A DNA stretch of 6,570 nucleotides from Saprospirales bacterium (GTDB lineage Bacteria > Bacteroidota > Bacteroidia > Chitinophagales > Saprospiraceae): contig DLXL01000105.1 of the NCBI GenBank assembly GCA_003448025.1, positions 16,409 to 22,978 of the forward strand, written 5' to 3'. Both the position numbers and the translations under genes were made by a program. Numbering within the stretch: position 1 is the stretch's first letter; every line of letters starts with the position of its first letter. Under the pieces are notes generated by a model, which did not search any database, was not told the origin of the DNA, and saw only the letters and a list, made by a program, of their open reading frames with translations. This document shows, piece after piece, positions 1-5,787 of this stretch.

Positions 1-706
1 AATTTTGCCGTTCAAAAATCAAACTGCCGCTGCGACTGAAAATCTGCATGGAAGCTATTTGCTTCACACCTGCTCCGGCAAACAAGGTGAAATATCCATC
101 TTCGTCAGTACTTCCTGGCTTGATCGCATTTGGCAGATAAAGCGGGGCAGATGCGATTTCCACGACTTGTTTATCCATATCAATACATCCGTTCTGATCC
201 TTGACAGTCACCATAATTTGGGTGGTTTCCTGTATGCTGATTGCCTGACGAAGTGTATCCTGCTGCACAAATAGCTCTTCAGGCTCCCAGACGATTTCCT
301 GTAAAAACTCCCTTTCTACACTTGTAATAGCACGCAACCCGAATATTTCGCCAGATGTAACAACGCCAGATGTGATTTCCAGTTTTACCGAAAGTGCCGC
401 AGGTTCTTTTAAGGTAATTTTCCACTGCCTGACAGCTCCGTTGGCATCCCGAACGTACAGGGTGTAAACACCTGCCCATAACCTGTCGAATGTAGGGTTC
501 GTAGAGAAATTCTGGCCATCTAATGAATAGTAAAATGGGGCAATCCCTCCGTATACTGCATCCACATGGATAGCTCCGTTGCGGAATCCATAACATTGAA
601 CCGGAGTAATAAGCGTGCGAACACTGTCACCACCCTGTCCTGAAACGATTCCAGGGGTCATAGTAATCCACAACAGGGAAAAAATGGGAACAAAACACTT
701 GTTCAT
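1..706 (-). CDS. Secreted protein with SprB-like repeat and CHU_C/type IX sorting domain (partial, 3' end outside window)
   Basis: The frame is open from an ATG at 706-704 to the window edge, giving 235 residues with no stop. Residues 1-24 look like a signal peptide: a short N-terminus with one Lys, a hydrophobic core FVPIFSLLWITM, and likely cleavage near VSGQ. Residues about 36-100 resemble a SprB-type repeat, with VQCYGFRNGAI, GGIAPFYYSLDG and a closing AGVYTLYVRDANGA. Residues about 190-235 (LPNAIKPGSTDEDGYFTLF, then GVKQIASMQIFSRSG and IFER) match the start of the gliding-motility-associated C-terminal domain, the type B signal for the Bacteroidota type IX secretion system. About 40-60 residues are probably missing, so the whole protein would be short for this class. 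By family knowledge it would cross the outer membrane and stay at the surface or be released. Its ligand is unknown. It is transcribed away from the hydrolase gene. Confidence 0.85.
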   Translation of the reverse strand, partial: MNKCFVPIFSLLWITMTPGIVSGQGGDSVRTLITPVQCYGFRNGAIHVDAVYGGIAPFYYSLDGQNFSTNPTFDRLWAGVYTLYVRDANGAVRQWKITLKEPAALSVKLEITSGVVTSGEIFGLRAITSVEREFLQEIVWEPEELFVQQDTLRQAISIQETTQIMVTVKDQNGCIDMDKQVVEIASAPLYLPNAIKPGSTDEDGYFTLFAGAGVKQIASMQIFSRSGSLIFERQN

Positions 707-845
707 GGGTAAGAGTTAGATCTTGATTAAATGAAATAGTGAATGGAATCCAAGAACAACCCTGTTTGCCATTCGCTGCCCGAAGATAAGTTTTTTTTGA
801 AAAATTGGCTACTATTGCCTTCTTTTAATCGACTTCGCCGGGAAT
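707..845. promoter_or_regulatory. Divergent intergenic region between the sorted protein and the hydrolase genes
   Basis: This 139-bp gap must hold the start signals of two divergent genes. On the plus strand there is a weak candidate for a Bacteroidota promoter: TTTG at 765-768, an 18-base spacer, then TAAGTTTT at 787-794. This approximates the -33 TTTG / -7 TAnnTTTG consensus but lacks the final G at the expected place. It would give a leader of about 45 bases before the ATG at 846. I found no convincing -7 box for the minus-strand gene. No stable hairpin or small gene is evident. Confidence 0.3.
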
Positions 846-2417
846 ATGACAAACAGCCTGCCAATTATGCTGAGCACTGCATTGGGTCGCGTATTTTTTG
901 TGACCGGGTACATCCTGTGCTTGTTCTTGGCAGATTGCCATAAAGTTCCGCCCAATGCATTAACAACGGTTCCAATCTTAGATCAAAACAGTCAAATGGG
1001 TGTTAACACCGGATATTTCCCACAGGTATGGACTGATCAAAAGCAAATCACACTGGCAAGGGAATATGGTTGCCGCACCTTTAGAACCGGTTTATTTCAC
1101 AATGTTTTGGAACAATGGGGATATGAAGAAAAAAGACAGGCCTTACTTTTTGCCAGTCAACTTGGCCTTGTAGATGTAGTAGGTATTTTGGGCTACCCTT
1201 CTCCTCAGGCACAGGACACCATAAACCAATGCCCTGGAAATACTGCAACAACTTTTATAGGCCTATACCTGCCTGCCTGGAAAGGACCTTCAACCATTAA
1301 TGAACAAAATACCTATGCGCTTTATGTCTGGAAGGTAGCCAACACATTCAAAGGTTTGATCCGGATTTATGAAGTATGGAATGAACCAGACGCCGGGTGG
1401 GGAGGCCTTCAAAAAGGGCAGCAAGGCAACTGGTGGGAAGCGCCTCCCCCACCCTGCCAAACAGGTTTGAAAGCCCCCATTTTTACCTACATCCGAATGC
1501 TGCGCATCACCAATGAAGTGGTAAAAAAAGTGGATCCTGATGCACTTGTAGCGGTAGGCGGCCTTGGCTGGCCTGCTTATCTGGATGCAGTTTGCAGATA
1601 TACGGATCAACCAGATTCTGGCATAGTAGACCACAATCTATATCCACTAACCGGTGGTGCATATTTCGACTGTATGAGTTTCCATGCATACCCTCACCAG
1701 TATGCCATGGGTAGCACAGATACGTTTCCAGCGCGATGTTATTCAAATATAGCCATAGATGGTTTTTGGCAACGAAAATGCCAATTGGAACAGGTACTGC
1801 TTCACTATGGGTTTGACAATGTCAAATACCCGAAAAAAAATTGGATTTGTTCAGAATTTAACCTGCCCAGGATAAGCTCAAAAGGGCCATGGGCCAACCC
1901 TGATATACAAACTGACTTTGCGATAAAAGCATTGGCATCTGCTTCCGGGCAAGGCGTGAGTCAAATGCACTTTTATGCGCTTTCAGATGGTGGGCATTTT
2001 GCGGAAACAGATTCGGAATTTGCATTCATGGGCATGTTTCCCCCCTTAGACACGACGATATTTTCGCAGCCAAAACCTCATCCTATCGCACTGGCTTTAA
2101 AACAACTCAAACAACTTACTGAGGGCTTTCGCTTTAATGCTATGCATACTGCAGACCTAAAACTACCGGAATGTTTATCAGGGAGCGCATTTGAAGATAA
2201 AAACGGACAAATAGCCTTAATTCTCTGGCAAAATGATTTAGATCATCGGCCAAAAGGTGATCCGGTTTTTAATTTGCCCGAAAAATGGCGGACCAGGCAT
2301 TGGACATGCTATCCAATTGGTTCAGCTTATGCCCTTGAACCCAATGAAATTCATCAGGAATACATGCTAATACCTGAATATCCCGTCCTTTTGAAAACGA
2401 ATGGATACTGGCACTAA
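846..2417 (+). CDS. Exported clan GH-A-like glycoside hydrolase
   Basis: This 523-residue protein is probably a retaining glycosidase with a TIM-barrel fold. The central motif YEVWNEPD places Asn179-Glu180 as the clan GH-A acid/base pair. SFHAYPH at 278-284 resembles the conserved His/Tyr strand, and ICSEFNLPR places Glu337 as the likely nucleophile. Residues from about 430 onward probably form a small C-terminal beta domain. The N-terminus has Arg15 and a hydrophobic stretch (VFFVTGYILCLFLAD) ending at Cys31. The LADC sequence is an imperfect lipobox because of Asp at -1, so it is either a lipoprotein or has an ordinary signal sequence. The frame is closed upstream by a TGA at 798-800. The ATG at 846 is the first start, and Met8 at 867 is an alternative. 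The family cannot be fixed by eye (GH39- or GH5-like are possible), and the substrate is unknown. The next gene begins 12 bases after the stop. Confidence 0.75.
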   Translation: MTNSLPIMLSTALGRVFFVTGYILCLFLADCHKVPPNALTTVPILDQNSQMGVNTGYFPQVWTDQKQITLAREYGCRTFRTGLFHNVLEQWGYEEKRQALLFASQLGLVDVVGILGYPSPQAQDTINQCPGNTATTFIGLYLPAWKGPSTINEQNTYALYVWKVANTFKGLIRIYEVWNEPDAGWGGLQKGQQGNWWEAPPPPCQTGLKAPIFTYIRMLRITNEVVKKVDPDALVAVGGLGWPAYLDAVCRYTDQPDSGIVDHNLYPLTGGAYFDCMSFHAYPHQYAMGSTDTFPARCYSNIAIDGFWQRKCQLEQVLLHYGFDNVKYPKKNWICSEFNLPRISSKGPWANPDIQTDFAIKALASASGQGVSQMHFYALSDGGHFAETDSEFAFMGMFPPLDTTIFSQPKPHPIALALKQLKQLTEGFRFNAMHTADLKLPECLSGSAFEDKNGQIALILWQNDLDHRPKGDPVFNLPEKWRTRHWTCYPIGSAYALEPNEIHQEYMLIPEYPVLLKTNGYWH

Positions 2418-2429
2418 TCAAACTTTACG

Positions 2430-3098
2430 ATGAAGTTCAAACCCTACATTTTATTCTGGTTTTTGCTCTCCTGCTGGACTCAGGCAGCATCGCAAACAAT
2501 CCTACATGTCAACTGCTCTTATAGCCCAACGGTGATGTTTGTAGCAGCGACAGGGAATCGAAACCACCAACACCGATGGGGGCATCAGCTAATTGGGGGA
2601 ATAAGCTGGACAAAGTCCCCGAGATTCTCTACCCAAGCCGGAATTGGTTACTCTTTTCTTCAGGCGGAGTATCAATTTGATATTGCCTTCTCAGGAGAAA
2701 CGTTGAAAACCTGGTACAGGCATCAGGACCTGATTTTTCCCCTTGAAATAAAATATGCCTTCTCAAGTCGGCCAAACCGATTTTATGGCATTTTAGGGAT
2801 TGTTCCAAGTGTTAATATTGGCAGAAAAGTACTGGAAACCAGAAACTCCATTTCAGGCACGAGAGACGCTACTGATGAACAGTACTATGACCGTTTCGAC
2901 ATGCCTTTATCTATTGGCGCAGGGTATGGCTTTTCCATGAAAAGTATCGGACATGGGTATATCCAGCCTACCTTCAGAACCAACCTTGCCACCGAGGTTT
3001 TTTATTTTTTCAGGTACTTATTTGGCCGAAAAAGCAATACCAACGACGATCCTCCTGCATGGAGTAGCCTTGGAATGACCTTGGGATTTGCCTGGTAA
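2430..3098 (+). CDS. Predicted outer-membrane beta-barrel protein
   Basis: This 222-residue protein starts with a clear signal peptide: Lys2 and Lys4, a hydrophobic core YILFWFLLSCW, and likely cleavage near Ala20-Ser21. The mature part alternates polar and hydrophobic or aromatic residues, as in transmembrane beta-strands, with glycine-rich turns (QLIGGISW, STQAGIGYSF, FYGILGIVPSVNIG, PLSIGAGYGF). It ends in LGMTLGFAW, a C-terminal strand with a final aromatic residue as expected for the BAM recognition signal. These traits fit the small PorT/OmpW-like barrels common in Bacteroidota, but I recognise no specific family. A role in substrate binding or transport for the hydrolase encoded just upstream is only a guess from the 12-base spacing. 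The gene is followed directly by a strong hairpin. Confidence 0.75.
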   Translation: MKFKPYILFWFLLSCWTQAASQTILHVNCSYSPTVMFVAATGNRNHQHRWGHQLIGGISWTKSPRFSTQAGIGYSFLQAEYQFDIAFSGETLKTWYRHQDLIFPLEIKYAFSSRPNRFYGILGIVPSVNIGRKVLETRNSISGTRDATDEQYYDRFDMPLSIGAGYGFSMKSIGHGYIQPTFRTNLATEVFYFFRYLFGRKSNTNDDPPAWSSLGMTLGFAW

Positions 3099-3101
3099 CA
3101 A

Positions 3102-3136
3102 ATTGAGCCCTCCTGAAACAATCAGGAAGGCTCAAT
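3102..3136. terminator. Hairpin terminator shared by convergent genes
   Basis: The arms 3102-3116 (ATTGAGCCCTCCTGA) and 3122-3136 (TCAGGAAGGCTCAAT) pair over 15 positions with a single C/A mismatch (3110 with 3128), around the five-base loop AACAA. The hairpin lies 3 bases after the stop of the barrel gene and 22 bases after the stop of the convergent thiolase gene. It has no long T-tract on the plus strand. On the minus strand it is followed by the weakly T-rich TTGTTACC. It is best read as a bidirectional terminator or 3'-end stabiliser. Confidence 0.75.
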
Positions 3137-3158
3137 CAGATGCGTTAACCGGAGGGCT

Positions 3159-4337
3159 TTATATGCGCTCAATAACAATCGCCGTTGCGCCTCCCCCTCC
3201 ATTACAAATCGCGGCAAGACCATATTTGCCGTTGCGATGCTGAAGTACATTATTAAGTGTGGTAACAATACGTGCTCCTGACGCTCCCAATGGATGACCC
3301 AGGGACACTGCACCGCCGAATACATTGGTCTGATCATGGCTGATCCCCATAACCTGCTCAAAGGCCATGGTTACCACTGAGAAAGCTTCGTTGACCTCAA
3401 AAAAGTCAATCTCGTCTTTAGTTAATCCCGCCATTTTTAGCGCTTTAGGTGCTGCAATCGTTGGCGTAGTGGTAAACCATTCGGGTTCCTGTTCAGCATC
3501 AGCGAAGCCACGAATCTTGGCAATCGGTTTGAGCCCAAGTCGTTTAACAGCTGCTTCACTGACCAGAATTAAAGCTGCAGCACCGTCATTGATCGTACTG
3601 GCGTTGGCTGCAGTGACCGTACCATCCGGTGTAAAGGCCGGACGCAATCCAGGTATTTTATCGAACATCACCTTTTTGAACTCTTCGTCCTCCAGGATTT
3701 GAATTGGTTCTCCTTTTTTCTGAGGTATAATTACCGGCACGATTTCCGTTTTAAACAAACCTGCTTCTGTGGAAGCAGCGGATCTTTTATAGGAGTCGAT
3801 GGCGAAAGCGTCCTGAGCTTCTCTGCTGATGCCGTATTTTACAGCTGTTGCATCAGCACAAACGCCCATTGCTTTTTGGTTATATACATCGGTCAAACCA
3901 TCTTTGGCAAGGCCATCAATGATTTCTCCATTACCATATTTATATCCCCAGCGTGCATTGGGAATGTAATAAGGAATTTGGGACATGTTTTCCATCCCTC
4001 CGGCCACCACGACATCATTCAGTCCCAGCATTATACTCTGGGCGCCGAGGGTAATACACTTCATACCGGAGGCGCAAACCTTATTAATGGTTGTACATGG
4101 AACATGATCCGGAATTCCAGCAAACCGTGCGGCCTGGCGCGCTGGCGCCTGACCCAGGTTGGCGCTAACTACGTTGCCCATTAAAACCTCATTGACCTGG
4201 TCTGGAGCGACACCAGCCTTCTCCAGTGCGCCCTTAATAGCAGCAGCGCCTAATTGAGTAGCGGATACTCCCGCCAGGTTACCTCCAAAGCTTCCTATGG
4301 GGGTTCTAACGGCAGCCACGATAAAAACTTCTTGCAT
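3159..4337 (-). CDS. Acetyl-CoA acetyltransferase (type II thiolase)
   Basis: The 392-residue protein is full length for the biosynthetic thiolase family (AtoB/PhaA type), which condenses two acetyl-CoA to acetoacetyl-CoA and CoA, reversibly, in the cytosol. It opens with the family N-terminus EVFIVAAVRTPIGSFGG. NKVCASGMK places the acyl-accepting nucleophile at Cys88. VNEAFSVV (Asn316) and GHPLGASGARI (His348) form the oxyanion and base region, and CNGGGGATA places the second catalytic Cys at 378. All four catalytic motifs are intact. The ATG at 4337 fits the family start exactly. It lies 50 bp downstream of the DUF58 gene on the same strand with no obvious terminator between, so readthrough is plausible. 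The neighbours do not show whether it serves isoprenoid, polyhydroxybutyrate, ketone-body or fatty-acid metabolism, so no gene symbol is assigned. Some paralogues in this family prefer longer 3-ketoacyl-CoA substrates. Confidence 0.95.
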   Translation of the reverse strand: MQEVFIVAAVRTPIGSFGGNLAGVSATQLGAAAIKGALEKAGVAPDQVNEVLMGNVVSANLGQAPARQAARFAGIPDHVPCTTINKVCASGMKCITLGAQSIMLGLNDVVVAGGMENMSQIPYYIPNARWGYKYGNGEIIDGLAKDGLTDVYNQKAMGVCADATAVKYGISREAQDAFAIDSYKRSAASTEAGLFKTEIVPVIIPQKKGEPIQILEDEEFKKVMFDKIPGLRPAFTPDGTVTAANASTINDGAAALILVSEAAVKRLGLKPIAKIRGFADAEQEPEWFTTTPTIAAPKALKMAGLTKDEIDFFEVNEAFSVVTMAFEQVMGISHDQTNVFGGAVSLGHPLGASGARIVTTLNNVLQHRNGKYGLAAICNGGGGATAIVIERI

Positions 4338-4387
4338 ATAATGTTAAATTGGTTAGGCGAATGAATTTGGTCAAAAGAAATGCAGCA

Positions 4388-5326
4388 TCAATGCATTTTG
4401 GAGCGTTTGGCCATCCAGGTTTGTAAAATGGGTACGAACCCCTGTTGAATATCTGCCTCTACAAAATCGATCTTAAATTGCAGGCATTTCATACGGAGCT
4501 GCTCCTTGAATGCGCGTACCTGGTTGGTATAATATTCCTTTACCTGATTCGGCTGCAACCGGACTTCTTCTCCACTTTCCATGTCCACGAAAACATAGGG
4601 CCGGTTTTCAAACTCAAAATCGAGTTCCTTACTCTTATCGGTCACATGAAACAGTATAACCTCGTGTTTGGCATGCCTAAGGTGACGAAGTGCCGAAAAG
4701 ACCTCTTCTGCTTTATCCGGTTGTTCCATCACATCTGTGAAGACAACCACCATAGATCGACGGTGAATGGATTCAGCTACCTGGTGAAGACTTGCTGCTA
4801 AATCGGTCTTTTTATTTAACTGAGGTTGCTCGATTAACTCCATCAACTTGTTTAGCAGTAATCGATAGTGGACCGTGCTGGACTTTGCATTTGTGGAAAA
4901 CCTCAAGTCGTCATCAAAAACAGTGAGTCCGAAAGCGTCCCGTTGTTTTTTAAGCGCATTCATCAAAACAGCGGATGCCTGGGCCGCAAAGCATAGCTTA
5001 TTGCTGTATTTGAACTTCTGGGGATTTTTCTCATCCCAAGGGTAATACATCGTAGATGAGGCATCCAATACTATCTGGCATCGCAGGTTGGTTTCCTCTT
5101 CATACCTTTTACTGAAAAGTTTATCAGTGCGCCCATATACTTTCCAATCCATATTCCGGGTACTTTCCCCAGGATTGTACAACCGATGTTCTGCAAATTC
5201 CACAGAAAAGCCATGAAACGGGCTTCGGTGAAGGCCAACAATAAAACCTTCTACAACCTGTTGGGCCAGCAGCTCAAGATTACTTCCAAGCGCTCTGATA
5301 TCCTGACTTTCAAGAATTTGAGACAT
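4388..5326 (-). CDS. DUF58 domain protein (VWA-like, MoxR-associated family)
   Basis: This is a 312-residue cytoplasmic protein of the DUF58 family. The signature block lies at residues 36-78: FHGFSVEFAEHRLYNPGE, then R57, MDWKVYGRTDKLF and KRYEEE. A von Willebrand factor A-like fold follows. It starts at IVLDASSTM (Asp88, Ser90, Thr92 in the metal-site DxSxS position, with Thr for the usual final Ser) and continues to VVVFTDVM (Thr197-Asp198). No membrane segment is seen. In many Bacteroidota these genes sit with a MoxR AAA+ ATPase and Bat proteins, apparently in stress tolerance or chaperone-like assembly of metal-binding complexes. None is visible here. I chose the ATG at 5326. The only longer start is a TTG at 5374, which lies inside the likely -7 promoter box. 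The thiolase gene follows after 50 bp. Confidence 0.9.
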   Translation of the reverse strand: MSQILESQDIRALGSNLELLAQQVVEGFIVGLHRSPFHGFSVEFAEHRLYNPGESTRNMDWKVYGRTDKLFSKRYEEETNLRCQIVLDASSTMYYPWDEKNPQKFKYSNKLCFAAQASAVLMNALKKQRDAFGLTVFDDDLRFSTNAKSSTVHYRLLLNKLMELIEQPQLNKKTDLAASLHQVAESIHRRSMVVVFTDVMEQPDKAEEVFSALRHLRHAKHEVILFHVTDKSKELDFEFENRPYVFVDMESGEEVRLQPNQVKEYYTNQVRAFKEQLRMKCLQFKIDFVEADIQQGFVPILQTWMAKRSKMH

Positions 5327-5371
5327 AAATGCAACTTTTGGGTTCCTTAACACCACATTGAATTCGATTGG

Positions 5372-5379
5372 CAAAGGTA
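5372..5379 (-). promoter_or_regulatory. Candidate -7 promoter box for the DUF58 gene
   Basis: Read on the minus strand, 5379-5372 is TACCTTTG, an exact match to the Bacteroidota -7 consensus TAnnTTTG. Transcription would start near 5365-5368, leaving a leader of roughly 40 bases before the ATG at 5326. A -33 TTTG at the normal spacing is not present. The closest is TTCG at 5405-5402. The match rests on the -7 box alone. Confidence 0.55.
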
Positions 5380-5501
5380 GGTCATTTCAAACACTTTGGG
5401 GCGAATCTGGTTTATTGTTCAAGCGGGTATTTAACGCATCAGGCGAAAAACCCCTATCCGGTACCATGCATTTCATGAAACCATAAATGGTCTTACTTAC
5501 C

Positions 5502-5509
5502 TACCTTTG
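5502..5509 (+). promoter_or_regulatory. Candidate -7 promoter box for the small membrane protein gene
   Basis: TACCTTTG matches the Bacteroidota -7 consensus TAnnTTTG exactly and shares the flanks C and C (CTACCTTTGC) with the box on the other strand at 5379-5372. Initiation would fall near 5514-5516, giving a leader of about 22 bases before the ATG at 5537. No -33 TTTG stands at the usual distance. Instead the -33 zone holds the inverted repeat ACCAT-AA-ATGGT (5480-5491). Confidence 0.55.
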
Positions 5510-5536
5510 CGGCAGATTAATTTTACAAGCATCAAG

Positions 5537-5767
5537 ATGAAAAATAAAAGTTTGTGGTAGTTGGCAGGCTATCTTTTGCTCACATTCGGCGTCACTTCTA
5601 TTGTGATGGAGTTAGTGGGTACTCACTGGTATTTTTTGGGGTGGCTTGAAAAACTTGGGCGTTTACCAGCGTTTGTGATCAAAATACTCATGATCATCAT
5701 AGGAATTGTGGTCATTGTTTTTGCCAGAACAGACTGTGAGAAGGAAAAAAAGAATCAGGAATATTAA
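5537..5767 (+). CDS. Small two-helix membrane protein, amber codon in frame at codon 8 (possibly disrupted, or starting at TTG 5561)
   Basis: An ATG at 5537, about 22 bases after a likely transcription start, opens MKNKSLW, meets TAG at 5558-5560, and then continues in the same frame for 68 codons to a TAA at 5765-5767. The downstream part has a hydrophobic segment (LAGYLLLTFGVTSIVMEL), a short linker with THWYFLGWLEKLGR, a strong transmembrane segment (FVIKILMIIIGIVVIVFA), and a charged tail CEKEKKNQEY that by the positive-inside rule is cytoplasmic. The Lys-rich seven-residue start is a natural N-terminus for such a protein, and TAG is one base from TGG (Trp) or CAG (Gln). The gene is therefore either disrupted by a point mutation, misread at one base, or started at the TTG at 5561 directly after the stop. 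I do not recognise a family. The next gene begins 20 bases downstream, so the two are probably cotranscribed. Confidence 0.6.
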
Positions 5768-5787
5768 AACTCATTTAGCAGTTACCT

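Noticed and set aside
5..274. An 89-codon plus-strand frame at the window start
   Set aside because: It is antisense to the sorting-domain part of the partial gene. It has no recognisable domain and no promoter.
279..596. A 105-codon minus-strand frame inside the sorted protein gene
   Set aside because: It overlaps the longer frame 706-1 on the same strand, which has a signal peptide and recognisable SprB-like and CHU_C domains. The alternative product is Cys/Arg-rich and domain-free.
743..943. A 66-codon plus-strand frame overlapping the hydrolase start
   Set aside because: It overlaps the signal sequence of the hydrolase in another frame and its product has no coherent features.
1290..1746. 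Two overlapping minus-strand frames inside the hydrolase gene
   Set aside because: Antisense shadows of a gene with clear catalytic motifs. Neither has a domain or start signal.
3367..4184. Two plus-strand frames (3367-3702 and 3699-4184) that overlap by four bases like coupled genes
   Set aside because: Both are antisense to the thiolase. Their products mirror its codon pattern and show no domains, so the coupling-like overlap is accidental.
4338..4387. A separate promoter for the thiolase in the 50-bp gap
   Set aside because: The minus strand holds a TTTG and an AT-rich stretch near TAACCAATTT, but the latter does not match TAnnTTTG and the spacing is short, so I do not call it.
4445..4801. 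A 118-codon plus-strand frame
   Set aside because: It is antisense to the DUF58 gene and has no recognisable domain or start signal.
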